From NCBI GenBank assembly GCA_947497905.1, contig CANMIH010000014.1, forward strand, positions 54,158-118,157: a stretch of DNA of 64,000 nucleotides, given 5' to 3'. The position numbers were made by a program, and so were the translations under genes. Each line of letters starts with the position of its first letter. Position 1 is the first letter of the stretch. Shown piece after piece: positions 21,953-31,022 of the stretch. The notes under the pieces were generated by a model. That model made no database searches. It saw only the letters and a program-made list of their open reading frames with translations, and had not been told where the DNA came from. Origin of the DNA: an uncultured Pelagimonas sp. (GTDB lineage: Bacteria; Pseudomonadota; Alphaproteobacteria; Rhodobacterales; Rhodobacteraceae).

Positions 21953-24290
21953 TGCCGTCCATACCGTCACTGGCGAGGTCTTCCGGGACGGCTGGAGCCG
22001 AATCCGAGGCTCGATGCAGGGGCTGCATGTCGCCAAGCAGAGCCAGCTTTCGCGCGCGGCAGCAGGGCATCGGCCAGCGGTCTTCAAGGCGATCCGGGGT
22101 GGGGGCACGCATACCAAATCGCAGCTCGCAAACCAGCTCGATTACCTCACCACCAAGTCCACCCATATCGTGGACAGTAGCGGGTTCCTGGATGGCAAGA
22201 CGAAGCTCGAGGCGGGTGACATCAAGGACCTGACGGAGCGCTTTGCCAAGCGGTGGGATGCGGGCTTCAAGCCCAGGCTCGGACAGACCACCCACATGCT
22301 CATGTCCTTCCCCGTGGGCACGCGTGGGGAGGATGTGCGCGACATTGCGACGGACGTGGCCGAGCGGTTCTTCCAGACCGACGCGGGGCATTTCGACTAC
22401 ATCATCGCGGTGCATGAGGACCGCGATCACCCGCATGCGCATCTGGTGCTGAACCGTCGCTCGCAGGAAGGCGAGTTCTTCTTTCTGGGGCGCAATCATC
22501 GCTTCAACTATGATGATTTCCGCCTCGCCATGGTCGAGGAGGCGGAGAAGTACGGCGTGCGGCTGGAAGCCACGCGCCGGGTGGATCGCGGGGTTGTGCA
22601 TTACCCAGCCCCTACCCGCGAGGTTTATGCGGCGAAAGAAGAGGGTCGCGCACCCCGCGAGCGCGAACGCGTGGGGGCCGACTTGACCCGGACGCTGGCG
22701 GAGATCGCCAACACCAGAACCGTCTACCATTCGCTTGCCGTGGAGGCCTCCCGGGAGACCTCCGAGGTCCGCGGGGCCCGCGAAGACATTGCCGCGGCAC
22801 TCTTCCGCGCGGGCGAGGTGCTGGCGCATGGCGGGCAGGTGGACCGAACAGGAGATGTGTATATGGCCGAGGATCAAAGCTTCGAGGATCTGAGAAGCCT
22901 CTATGCGGAAAAGCTCGCGCGGGTGCAGGGCATGATCGCCGAGAAGTCTGACGCGGAACGTCCCGTGCTGGAAAAACGCCTCATCGAGATCCAGACGCAG
23001 GTCCAGCACATGCAGCCCTTGGGGCTGCGCTCGGGTTCGCTCTCAGACGCGCCCTCGGAGGGCGGGATCTATTCCGAGGCCAATATTGACGCCAGCCAGC
23101 GCGAGCGACTGGCCGAGCCCGATCTGAGATCGCGCATTGACGCGGCACTACACGGCACGGGGATCAGCACATCGGAAGTGGTGGCCCGGATCGAGACGGG
23201 CGCCTCAAATGCAGCGCTCGAGCATCAATGGATCGCCAATGATCTCTCCAAAGTGGCTGAGGCGCGCGATCTGAACCTTGAACGCCGCGCCGATCTGGAA
23301 CAGGCGCGCGATATTCTCAACGATGTGCACGTCGAACTTGGCACGCTTTTGGAGCGGGAAAACGTGCTGCGCCGGGACGGCGTTGTGGAAGCCGAACCGG
23401 TCAGCGAGCGGTTCCACTATCAGGAGGACGCGGTCCGGGAGATGGAAGGGACAATCCGTCAGGAGATGCGCACGGAGGGTCTGACAGCGCAGCAGATCGA
23501 CGACCGGGAGCGGGAGGTTGTCTCAAGGGCGGAGCGCCGGATCGAGACGGAGCAGCGCACGTATCTCGAAGCACATCCGGAACTGCTCGCACGGCCTGGC
23601 GATGTGATCGACCGGTCTGAGCCCTACAAGGAGACCATCACCGATGTGGCCCGCGCCAGCGAGATCACCCGCGAGGTCGACCGGATCATGGAGGTACGCG
23701 ACCTCCGCACGTCCGTTGCGGATGCTGTCGCAGATGACTTGCGCGCGCGCTATCCGGACATGCCGTCCCACCTCACCCGTGGGCTCGGCGCGACCTATGC
23801 GGCCGTCGCCGAGATACGCGACACGGAGGCCATCAATCAGGTCCGCCGCGAAACCGTGATGCGCGAGGGGCTTGGGGTTGGCACCCGCGACGAAGTTCTC
23901 GCGGCTCGCGATGAAACTGCGCCGCTGTCTGAACGTTCCGACCGCATCGCAGACGAGATTGTGCGTGTCCTGGATCATGAGCGGGCGGGAGAGTTGTCCG
24001 CGCCCTTCGAGACCGAGGCGGAGCGGGACGCTTTCCGCGAGGAGATCGCGCGGGTGCTAGACGACCGCCAATTGGGCCGGCTCACTTCCGGCGATGCCGA
24101 TGCGCTGGACAAGGTTCTCGAGGACCGTCTCGACCGGCTCTATGTGGCCAAGGTCTACCTGCAATCGGATGCCGCGACGGCCAACACCGAGGCCCTGCGC
24201 CAAGTGGTCGATGATCTCGCCGACGCCGAATACGAAAAACACCGCGCGACAGACGTGGATGGCGAAACCGAGAGGGGTCAGGTCCATTGA
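21939..24290 (+). CDS. virD2: VirD2-type relaxase (MOBP-like), 783 aa
   Basis: ATG 21939 lies behind GAGGGAG within the end of the accessory gene. Motif I is GGGTHTKSQLANQLDYL with the presumed nicking Tyr69, matching VirD2. Motif III is HEDRDHPHAH at residues 159-168, the metal-binding histidine cluster. The C-terminal about 500 residues are highly charged and helical, without primase or helicase motifs. The enzyme should nick oriT and pilot the strand. Its TGA overlaps the TTG start of the coupling-protein gene. Confidence 0.9.
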   Translation: MRLNDAVHTVTGEVFRDGWSRIRGSMQGLHVAKQSQLSRAAAGHRPAVFKAIRGGGTHTKSQLANQLDYLTTKSTHIVDSSGFLDGKTKLEAGDIKDLTERFAKRWDAGFKPRLGQTTHMLMSFPVGTRGEDVRDIATDVAERFFQTDAGHFDYIIAVHEDRDHPHAHLVLNRRSQEGEFFFLGRNHRFNYDDFRLAMVEEAEKYGVRLEATRRVDRGVVHYPAPTREVYAAKEEGRAPRERERVGADLTRTLAEIANTRTVYHSLAVEASRETSEVRGAREDIAAALFRAGEVLAHGGQVDRTGDVYMAEDQSFEDLRSLYAEKLARVQGMIAEKSDAERPVLEKRLIEIQTQVQHMQPLGLRSGSLSDAPSEGGIYSEANIDASQRERLAEPDLRSRIDAALHGTGISTSEVVARIETGASNAALEHQWIANDLSKVAEARDLNLERRADLEQARDILNDVHVELGTLLERENVLRRDGVVEAEPVSERFHYQEDAVREMEGTIRQEMRTEGLTAQQIDDREREVVSRAERRIETEQRTYLEAHPELLARPGDVIDRSEPYKETITDVARASEITREVDRIMEVRDLRTSVADAVADDLRARYPDMPSHLTRGLGATYAAVAEIRDTEAINQVRRETVMREGLGVGTRDEVLAARDETAPLSERSDRIADEIVRVLDHERAGELSAPFETEAERDAFREEIARVLDDRQLGRLTSGDADALDKVLEDRLDRLYVAKVYLQSDAATANTEALRQVVDDLADAEYEKHRATDVDGETERGQVH

Positions 24291-26299
24291 GCGCCTCCAT
24301 GGGAAAGGTGCGGATCGCCACGGGTGTCTTGCTCGTGACGCTGGTGACCGCCGCGATAGGCTACACCATCGCCTCGGCGGTGCTGACCTACCAGGATCTC
24401 GGCTTCGGGGCCGAGTTCGACTTTGCTTATATCGCGCAGAACTATCTGGCGATTCTCGATCGCCGCCCCGAGGATGCCCAGCTCATCCATCTGATCATCG
24501 GCAGCTTTGCCGCCGCCGGCATGATGCTGAGCCTCGCCCTGTCAGGGTCCGCCCTGACACGCTTTGGCCAGACCCATTGGCAGACCGCGCGCGAGATGAA
24601 GGCCAATGGCTTCTTCGGGGCCCCCGGGACCGGGTTCATCCTCGGCAAACTCGGCTCTCCTAAATCCCGCGCGAAGTACATCTGCTCGAAGGTCTTCCCA
24701 CACGCGCTGATCGTGGCCCCCACGGGTCGCGGCAAGACCACGGGCTTTGTCATTCCGAACCTGCTGACCTGGCAAGGCTCCGCCGTGACGCTCGATGTGA
24801 AGGGCGAGTGTTTCGAGGCCACGGCCCGGCACCGCGCCGCCCAAGGTGACAAGGTCTATCGCTTTGCCCCTACCGATTGGGAGGGCAAGCGCACGCATCG
24901 CTACAATCCGCTCCTGCGCATCTTCGAACTGAAAGACCCCGCGCGCCAGCAAATGGAATTGCAGCTCCTCGCGACGCTGTTCCTGCAGAGCGACAATGAC
25001 CGGGTGCAGGGCCTTCTCAAAGGCGGGATCGATCTCTTCGTGGCGGCAGGGCTCTTGGCCTTCCAGCGCAAGCGTCCGACCTTGGGCGAGATCTACCGCA
25101 TCGCCGCCTCGGGCGGGAACAAGCAAAAGGAGTATTTCGCACGGGGTCATGAGGTGGAGAACAGGGCCGGCAAGCTGATCTTCACGCGGCTGGCCTCAAC
25201 CAACAACGACACGCTGACCTCCTACGTTTCGCTTTTGATGACCTCGGGGCTCGATCAATGGCAGAACCCAGCCATTGATGAAGCGACGGCGGTGTCGGAC
25301 TTTGATTTCCGCACGATCCGCAAGAAGCCCTTCTCGGTCTATCTCGTTGTCCAGCCGTTGATGGTGAAGCCACTGGCGCCCCTGATCCGCCTCTTCTTCT
25401 CCGATCTTCTCTCCGCCATGCAGGAAAAGGACCCCGGGCCGGATGAGCCGTGGCCCGTGATGATCATGCTCGACGAGTTCAACCGTTTGGGGAAGATGCC
25501 CATCGTGGTCGAGAGCATCGAAACCCTGCGGACCTATCGCGGCCACCTGGCAGTGGTCACCCAGACCATCCCCGCCCTCGATGAAATCTATGGTGAGAAC
25601 ACCCGCCGTGCCCTGCAAGGCAACGCTGGTGTAAAGCTCTACTTGACGCCCTCCGACGAAAAAACCGTCGAGGAGCTGAGCAAGGCTGTCGGCAAGACCA
25701 CGAAAACCGTGGTCACCCGCTCGCAGTCTATCGGCAAGAACCCCTTCGAGGGCCGCAGCCAGTCGACCCGAACGGAAGAAAGCTCGCTGCTCCCCGAAGA
25801 TGAGGCGCGCCGCCTGCCGCTCGACGAGATCGTCATGGTGATCGATGCGCAAATGCCGGTCCGCGCAAAACGGATCCAGTATTTTGATGATCGGCTGTTC
25901 AAGGCGATCCACGCGGCTCAGACGGGCGAGTTGCCGTTTCCGCAGCCTGGGGGAGGGGGGCCGCAGGGCAATCTGCCGCCGAGTATGCGCGCCATGCCGA
26001 TGACACCGCCACCGAACGGGTCAAGCGGACCCGGGGCCGACGCGGAGGGTGTACGCCAGGCTGCTGATGGCAAACCGTCAGGGAAAACTGATGTCGCTCC
26101 AAAGAAGACCGCGCCTGTCGTTCAAGCTGTGATCGCCGAGGAACAGCGACAGATGGAGATGGATTTTGAGGGCCTGGTCGCGGATGCCGAGACAGTGGGG
26201 GTGGATGATGACGCGCAGATGCGCTCTGCCGTTGATGGCTTGGACGATATGGAAGCGATGCTGCAGGAGGAGGGTGGCAAAAAGCCAATTCACCGGTAG
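24287..26299 (+). CDS. virD4: Type IV coupling protein VirD4/TraG
   Basis: A TTG start at 24287 overlaps the relaxase stop and has AGAGGGG about 9 nt upstream; ATG 24299 is the alternative. Two membrane segments lie within the first 90 residues. Walker A is APTGRGKT at about 144-151 and Walker B is VMIMLDEFNRLG at about 391. TLRTYRGHLAVVTQ and LYLTPSDEKTVEELS are typical of VirD4. The C-terminal 120 residues are Pro/Gly-rich then acidic, probably for substrate recognition. It should feed the relaxase-DNA complex to the VirB channel encoded at 47.7-59.2 kb. Confidence 0.92.
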   Translation: MSASMGKVRIATGVLLVTLVTAAIGYTIASAVLTYQDLGFGAEFDFAYIAQNYLAILDRRPEDAQLIHLIIGSFAAAGMMLSLALSGSALTRFGQTHWQTAREMKANGFFGAPGTGFILGKLGSPKSRAKYICSKVFPHALIVAPTGRGKTTGFVIPNLLTWQGSAVTLDVKGECFEATARHRAAQGDKVYRFAPTDWEGKRTHRYNPLLRIFELKDPARQQMELQLLATLFLQSDNDRVQGLLKGGIDLFVAAGLLAFQRKRPTLGEIYRIAASGGNKQKEYFARGHEVENRAGKLIFTRLASTNNDTLTSYVSLLMTSGLDQWQNPAIDEATAVSDFDFRTIRKKPFSVYLVVQPLMVKPLAPLIRLFFSDLLSAMQEKDPGPDEPWPVMIMLDEFNRLGKMPIVVESIETLRTYRGHLAVVTQTIPALDEIYGENTRRALQGNAGVKLYLTPSDEKTVEELSKAVGKTTKTVVTRSQSIGKNPFEGRSQSTRTEESSLLPEDEARRLPLDEIVMVIDAQMPVRAKRIQYFDDRLFKAIHAAQTGELPFPQPGGGGPQGNLPPSMRAMPMTPPPNGSSGPGADAEGVRQAADGKPSGKTDVAPKKTAPVVQAVIAEEQRQMEMDFEGLVADAETVGVDDDAQMRSAVDGLDDMEAMLQEEGGKKPIHR

Positions 26300-26471
26300 G
26301 GCGGTGGGCATGGTCTGACGGTCATAGAGGGCGGGAAGCGGTCATTCACTGCACTTGGCGCCAAGGTCTGCTACGCGGACAAAGTGCCCTTTCGCTGCAG
26401 CAGCAACAAGGTCTGCTTCCACGTCGTCCTAGGTGCCGCCCCAAAGATATCAATCATGCATATCACCTAAG

Positions 26472-27425
26472 CTATTCGATCTGGTGCTTGTCATGTCCAA
26501 ACAGCGGCGCCTCGACGTCACAAGCTTCATTACGCTCAAATTCCAGCGTGGAATGATCAATCCCAAACTCAGCGCCAATTTGCGTCTTTAGCTCTGCCTT
26601 GATCTGCTCCAACTGGCCCCATGCAACATCTTCGACGACGACATGCGCATCGAGCGCTGGAGCATTCTCTTCCATCTGCCACAAGTGCACATGGTGGACG
26701 TCGCTAACGCCCTCTGTTTGGCGCAAAACGGCCACCACGTCACCTCCATCAATGTCCGGCGGGCTGCCAAGCATCAGCGTCCGGATCGGGCCACCAATCT
26801 CAGCGAAGGCCAGGTACAGAATATAGAGCGCGATACCAATCGTGATCGCAGGATCAACCCAACGCATGTCATAGAGGATGATCAGCGTGCCACCGACAAT
26901 CACAGCGACTGAAGCCAAAGCGTCGGAGAGGTTGTGGAGGAACAAGGCGCGGATGTTCTGGCTGCCCTTCTGCATGGAATAGGTCAACCCCGCCGTCAGG
27001 GCATCAACCACCAGTGCCAGTCCCGCGATGATGACGACTGTCCACCCTTTCACCTCAGGCGGCTCGATAAGGCGCATGCCGCCTTCATAGATCAGATAGA
27101 GCCCGATCACGATCAGCGTCGTGTAGTTGATCAAGGCCGCCACGGTCTCGATCCGGCCATAGCCGAAGGTCATTCGCTCATCAGCGGGCCGCCGCGCGAT
27201 CTTGCGGGCCGCAAAGGCAATGACAAGCGCGGCCATGTCCGAGAAGTTATGCAGCGCATCCGCGATCAGGGCGAGAGACCCTGCGAAGATGCCGCCGACG
27301 ATCTGCGCAACCGTCAGAAGACCGTTCGCCCAAATCGCAATTGCTACCCGGCGATCCCCGCTGGACGGGTCCAGATGGGCATGGCTGTGACCATGGTGAT
27401 CATGCGGCACGGGTCTCTCCCTCAT
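26472..27425 (-). CDS. Cation diffusion facilitator (Zn/Cd/Co efflux), 317 aa
   Basis: ATG at 27425 (an upstream TTG at 27437 is possible). The N-terminus is His-rich (HDHHGHSHAH). Six membrane segments follow, with the metal site ADALHNFSDMAAL in TM2 and HNLSDALASVAV in TM5 and a cytoplasmic C-terminal domain (VHHVHLWQMEENAPALDAHV). The HxxxD pairs match CzcD/ZitB-type Zn/Cd exporters. It overlaps the end of the upstream transglutaminase-like gene, so both probably share the MerR-type promoter at 28191-28221. The 172 bp between it and virD4 hold nothing recognised. Confidence 0.9.
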   Translation of the reverse strand: MRERPVPHDHHGHSHAHLDPSSGDRRVAIAIWANGLLTVAQIVGGIFAGSLALIADALHNFSDMAALVIAFAARKIARRPADERMTFGYGRIETVAALINYTTLIVIGLYLIYEGGMRLIEPPEVKGWTVVIIAGLALVVDALTAGLTYSMQKGSQNIRALFLHNLSDALASVAVIVGGTLIILYDMRWVDPAITIGIALYILYLAFAEIGGPIRTLMLGSPPDIDGGDVVAVLRQTEGVSDVHHVHLWQMEENAPALDAHVVVEDVAWGQLEQIKAELKTQIGAEFGIDHSTLEFERNEACDVEAPLFGHDKHQIE

Positions 27426-28161
27426 GCTGGTGCGCAATTGAGGCGTCGGGTTTCAGACGGCCTGCGCGGAAGGCCCGCACACGCGCATTCATCCAGTGCC
27501 GGATGATGTTCCGATAGAGCCATCCGCGCAAACGCCCGAATTTCTGCTCATGCTCTGCATAGAAAGCGTCGGGCGTGTCGAACGTTCCGAAATCCTGCAC
27601 GATCCCGGTATCCTGGATATATGTGTCCTGCCCTGTCCACTCGACAGGCGGCGCGTTGAGGCAATCCGTCCCAGCACCGTAACCGCACAGACTCTCGCGG
27701 TCGGTAAACGACGATTGCAGAACCTTCAGGAACGCGCTGTCGAGAATGAAGCCTTCGAGATTGATCCACTTGCCGTCCAGTGCGACCTCGATCCACGAAT
27801 GCAGGATCTCTTCCGGCGCAATCGGGTAGACCAGCTCCGGCACAACACCGCGCTGAAGGCCCTTGTGGATCGTGAACCCGTGGATTCTGCACTTTATGCC
27901 CACACCCCGAAGGAGCGCCATAAGGAGCGTGCCCTTCGTATTGCACTGACCATAGCCATCAGACAGCACCTCGGACGCTGGAATGTCGTCGGCGCGGTTG
28001 TAGCCGAAGGCGATCTCGTTGCGGATATAGTCATAGATCGCGCCAATCTTGTCGGTGTCGGACAGATCACGCCAACCCCTTGCAGCGATGAGCTCCGCTA
28101 TGGGCGCCGCCCCAAAATCCAGGATCGGGGTTGCGGTCAATAAAGGGTCATTATGTGCCAC
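27400..28161 (-). CDS. Transglutaminase-like cysteine protease-fold protein (253 aa)
   Basis: ATG at 28161. The catalytic-type Cys73 lies in DGYGQCNTKG and His121 in EEILHSWIEV, with an acidic residue following in NLEGFILD, so the triad appears intact. There is no signal peptide, so it is probably cytoplasmic. Transglutaminase-core proteins of this sort are mostly proteases or amidases. It is the first gene behind a MerR-type promoter and is co-transcribed with the CDF exporter, implying a metal-stress role. The substrate is unknown. Confidence 0.8.
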   Translation of the reverse strand: MAHNDPLLTATPILDFGAAPIAELIAARGWRDLSDTDKIGAIYDYIRNEIAFGYNRADDIPASEVLSDGYGQCNTKGTLLMALLRGVGIKCRIHGFTIHKGLQRGVVPELVYPIAPEEILHSWIEVALDGKWINLEGFILDSAFLKVLQSSFTDRESLCGYGAGTDCLNAPPVEWTGQDTYIQDTGIVQDFGTFDTPDAFYAEHEQKFGRLRGWLYRNIIRHWMNARVRAFRAGRLKPDASIAHQHEGETRAA

Positions 28162-28190
28162 GATGGGGCTCCTCGAATCTTTCGAGTACA

Positions 28191-28221
28191 GAGATAATTG
28201 CTACAGTCGCTGTAGGTTCAA
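28191..28221 (-). promoter_or_regulatory. MerR-type promoter of the transglutaminase-CDF operon
   Basis: On the minus strand TTGAAC (28221-28216) is followed by the dyad CTACAG-CGA-CTGTAG and, after a 19-nt spacer, TATCTC. The over-long spacer carrying a dyad is the hallmark of MerR-family activated promoters. Three related sites occur at 28787, 44658 and 45861. Confidence 0.8.
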
Positions 28222-28252
28222 GCAAAAACTTCGAATAGTTTTCTGTGCTCAC

Positions 28253-28681
28253 TCACACCCCAATTTGATCGTGCTCGGTCAGACACTCCGAATGGTCTCT
28301 TAGCACTTCAAGGACGCGGCATTGCGATGCGTTGCCGCCACTACATTCCTTGACCATGCGTTTCAATTCCGCGCGCAACGCTTTCAAGCGCTCCATTCTC
28401 TGCTCAACGAGCTTCAATTGTCGGCGTGCGATCTCATCGGCTTCGTGACAGGGCCGGTCCGGCGCGTCGGACAAATCAAGCAACTCCCGGATCGCGTCGA
28501 GCGGAAATCCCAACTGTCTGCTGTGCCGGATGAATGCGAGGCGATCAAGTTCAGCGTCACCATAGCGACGTTGCCCGCCTTCAGTCCGACCAGGTTCCGG
28601 CATCAATCCAATCTGCTCATAGTAGCGGATCGTCTGAACCTTGGTGCCGGTCCTCTTCGCAAGAGTCCCAATTGTGAGCAT
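28253..28681 (-). CDS. MerR-family metal sensor, CadR/PbrR/ZntR-like (142 aa)
   Basis: The start MLTIGTLAKRTGTKVQTIRYYEQIGL is the MerR HTH with its wing. Cys78, Cys113 and Cys121 have the spacing (35 and 8) of CadR/PbrR/MerR metal-site cysteines, and a C-terminal HSEC adds His130 and Cys133. Cd, Pb or Zn sensing is more likely than Hg alone because the C-terminal Cys-rich loop is long, but the sequence cannot settle it. It lies between two MerR-type promoters and probably controls four promoters in this window. Confidence 0.87.
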   Translation of the reverse strand: MLTIGTLAKRTGTKVQTIRYYEQIGLMPEPGRTEGGQRRYGDAELDRLAFIRHSRQLGFPLDAIRELLDLSDAPDRPCHEADEIARRQLKLVEQRMERLKALRAELKRMVKECSGGNASQCRVLEVLRDHSECLTEHDQIGV

Positions 28682-28786
28682 GTCGAAACCCCGTTAATCC
28701 TCTAGTGAATGTAGATTTATCTCACTCATGGCGCAACCGCGGAAATCACGTTTTGGCGATCTCTGGCGCGCTCTTTAGAAAACCAC

Positions 28787-28817
28787 TTGAACCTACAGTA
28801 GCTAGAGGATGTAAACC
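28787..28817 (+). promoter_or_regulatory. MerR-type promoter of the SCO/Dsb/PCuAC operon
   Basis: TTGAAC at 28787-28792 is followed by the dyad CCTAcAGTAGCTAgAGG and, after 19 nt, TAAACC. It lies 34 nt before the GTG start of the SCO gene, so the coding start must be 28852 rather than any upstream ATG in the frame. Confidence 0.75.
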
Positions 28818-28851
28818 GGCTCAAAACCGAGAATCAAACGGGCGAAATAAC

Positions 28852-29451
28852 GTGCGTCTTTCAGTTATTCAGAGACTATTGTGGGGTCTGGCAGGCACAG
28901 CGCTTCTTGCCTTTGCGGCATTCCAGTATTTCGAACCTTCGACCGATACCGACGCTAATGCCTCTAACCCTGCGTTTTACGCCGATTTCGAACTGACCGA
29001 TCATCGTGGATTGGTGCAGACGGATGAGTACTTTGCCGGGCGGTGGATGCTTGTCTTTTTTGGCTTTGCCAACTGCCCAGATGTATGCCCAACGACGCTC
29101 GCCGAAGTTGCCGCCGTCATGGAAGACCTAGGAACAGATGCAGAGAAAATACAGCCTATCTTCATCTCGATTGATCCTGAACGCGACACACCCGCTGCGC
29201 TGGCCGAGTATGTGCCCTTGTTCAATGCAGGCATCATTGGGCTGACCGGCACGCCGGAGCAGATTGCTGAGACGTCCGAGACCTTTCCGATCTTCTATGA
29301 GCGGATCGAGGAGGCCTCAGCACCAAATGGCTACACAATGGGCCACACATCGCATCTATTCCTCTTCGATCCAAAGGCGCGCTTCACCGACTCTTGGGCT
29401 TATGGCACCTCTGCCGAAGAGATACTTACCGATCTAAGAGAGAGGCTCTGA
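28852..29451 (+). CDS. SCO1/SenC-family copper/redox protein (199 aa)
   Basis: The GTG start at 28852 lies just behind the MerR-type promoter. A single N-terminal membrane anchor (LLWGLAGTALLAFAAFQYF) is followed by a thioredoxin fold with GFANCPDVCP (Cys75, Cys79) and a later His in MGHTSHLFLF. SCO proteins bind Cu(I)/Cu(II) or act as periplasmic thiol reductases, classically for cytochrome oxidase CuA. It is the first gene of a tight operon with dsbB, dsbA, PCuAC and a second SCO gene. A stand-alone redox role in metal stress is likely. Confidence 0.88.
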   Translation: MRLSVIQRLLWGLAGTALLAFAAFQYFEPSTDTDANASNPAFYADFELTDHRGLVQTDEYFAGRWMLVFFGFANCPDVCPTTLAEVAAVMEDLGTDAEKIQPIFISIDPERDTPAALAEYVPLFNAGIIGLTGTPEQIAETSETFPIFYERIEEASAPNGYTMGHTSHLFLFDPKARFTDSWAYGTSAEEILTDLRERL

Positions 29452-29456
29452 CCCAA

Positions 29457-29879
29457 ATGAACCGATTATACGGAGAAACTGCCCTCGGGCTGGCTTGGGT
29501 GATCGCCCTCATCGCCTCGCTTGCTGTTCTGTTCATTGGCGAAGTGCTGGGGCAGACACCTTGTGTTCTTTGCTGGTTCCAGCGCGCCTTCATGTTTCCA
29601 CTGGCGATAATTCTTGGGCTGGGACTATGGTGGCAAGATCCGCGTGTTGGTCGGTACGGTGTCGTACTCGCACTTGGTGGCGCAGCAGTGGCTGCTTGGC
29701 ATATGGGGTTATATGTCGGGATCATACCTGAACGCGTCCAACCTTGTACTGCGACGGGGCCCTCTTGCACTGACGACAACCAGTTGGTGTTAGGCATCCC
29801 CATTCCGCTGATGGCCGTTGTTACATTTGCGCTTATTGGTGCGCTTTCAGTCCTATCTCTCAAGGAGAAAAAATCATGA
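29457..29879 (+). CDS. dsbB: DsbB-family disulfide bond formation protein (140 aa)
   Basis: ATG 29457 lies six bases after the SCO stop with GAGAGG upstream. Four membrane segments are visible. CVLC (Cys36, Cys39) lies at the first periplasmic loop and Cys97/Cys104 in the second, matching the two redox pairs of DsbB. It should oxidise the DsbA-like partner encoded immediately downstream (4-base overlap) and pass electrons to quinone. Length is slightly short (E. coli 176 aa), as in the alphaproteobacterial BdbC/DsbB-like group. Confidence 0.87.
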   Translation: MNRLYGETALGLAWVIALIASLAVLFIGEVLGQTPCVLCWFQRAFMFPLAIILGLGLWWQDPRVGRYGVVLALGGAAVAAWHMGLYVGIIPERVQPCTATGPSCTDDNQLVLGIPIPLMAVVTFALIGALSVLSLKEKKS

Positions 29880-30535
29880 ACCGACGCGGGTTGATTATTT
29901 CCGTTCTCGCAATGGGTGCTGCCGGTTTTGGTGGGGCCGCGTGGTATGTAAACCAACCAAAACCGTCATCTGAACGTGCGGTTGTCGCGCCAGAGTTGGC
30001 GGACGCTTTGATGCGACCATATTCGCCTGTTTTGGGGCCCGCTGAAGCCCCCGTGACCATCGTTGAGTTCCTCGATCCAGCCTGCGAGGCCTGTCGCGCA
30101 TTTCACCCCGTCGTAAAAGATATTTTGGACAAAAATCCCGAAGCCGTGCGTGTTGTCATACGATACACCCCGTTTCACGGACCGATTTCGGATATAGCCG
30201 TCAAGTTGCTAGAAGCGGCCCGGATGCAGGGCAAGTTCGAACAGGTGCTAAATGCTCTAATGGCTTATCAAGACGCGTGGGCGGCGCATGGGGCGTTTGA
30301 TCAACAAAAGCTGGGAAAGATCGCGGCCGGAGCCGGGCTCGATCTCGAACTTGCGATAGAGCAGATGAAATCACCCGATATCGTGGCAATCGTCAATCAG
30401 GACAAAGCGGACGTAGAAACAATGGGCGTTCGCCAGACCCCAACGTTCTACATCAATGGCAAGCCGCTAGATCCGTTTGGAATGGACGAATTGAGACAAC
30501 AGGTTGACGCCGAAGTAGCTGCAGTTGGCAGCTAG
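29876..30535 (+). CDS. dsbA: DsbA-family thiol:disulfide oxidoreductase (219 aa)
   Basis: ATG 29876 overlaps dsbB by 4 bases. An N-terminal signal anchor (GLIISVLAMGAAGFGGAAWY) precedes a thioredoxin fold with FLDPACEACRAFHP (Cys70, Cys73), an inserted helical domain and the cis-Pro region GVRQTPTFYINGKPL. The CEAC active site differs from the CPHC of E. coli DsbA and resembles the BdbD/ScsC-like set. With DsbB it forms a complete periplasmic redox pair induced with metal-stress genes. Confidence 0.88.
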   Translation: MNRRGLIISVLAMGAAGFGGAAWYVNQPKPSSERAVVAPELADALMRPYSPVLGPAEAPVTIVEFLDPACEACRAFHPVVKDILDKNPEAVRVVIRYTPFHGPISDIAVKLLEAARMQGKFEQVLNALMAYQDAWAAHGAFDQQKLGKIAAGAGLDLELAIEQMKSPDIVAIVNQDKADVETMGVRQTPTFYINGKPLDPFGMDELRQQVDAEVAAVGS

Positions 30536-30557
30536 TGGTCAAAAAGGGAACCGCAAA

Positions 30558-31022
30558 GTGAAGACAGTACTCTATGGCCTGATGGCCGCAAGCATGTTCG
30601 CATCAAGCACAGCGACCCCGGTAGAAGCTGGTTCGGAAGACGTTGTCGTCGAAGATGCCTGGGCGCGCGCGTCAATCGGCGTAAACCGTCCGGGTGTCGC
30701 GTATATGACAATCCGCAATACAGGCGACGAGGCTGTGATACTTACTGGCCTCCGCACGGATTTGGCGATGATGCCTGATATTCACCAGACATCCACAAAT
30801 GCCGATGGTGTTAGCTCAATGGCACCTGCAGGCGAGATCGAGATTGCGCCGGGTGAATCTGTGTCTCTGGAACCGGGTGGCCTTCACGCCATGCTGATGC
30901 GCTTGCAGCGACCGATGGCCAAGGGCGAAAGCTTTTCCTTGACGCTCGACTTCTCGGACGGTGGTGAGATCGTGGTCGAGGTTCCAATTCTAGGTATTGC
31001 AGCGCGCGGTCCCGAGAGCTAA
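30558..31022 (+). CDS. PCu(A)C-type periplasmic copper chaperone (154 aa)
   Basis: GTG 30558 with AGGGAA about 10 nt upstream. A signal peptide (VKTVLYGLMAASMFASSTAT) precedes a cupredoxin-like domain. Copper ligands His76, Met88, His110 and Met112 give H-X11-M-X21-H-X-M, the PCuAC pattern (usually X10). These proteins deliver Cu(I) to SCO or CuA sites, which suits its place between two SCO genes. Its stop codon overlaps the start of the second SCO gene. Confidence 0.9.
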   Translation: MKTVLYGLMAASMFASSTATPVEAGSEDVVVEDAWARASIGVNRPGVAYMTIRNTGDEAVILTGLRTDLAMMPDIHQTSTNADGVSSMAPAGEIEIAPGESVSLEPGGLHAMLMRLQRPMAKGESFSLTLDFSDGGEIVVEVPILGIAARGPES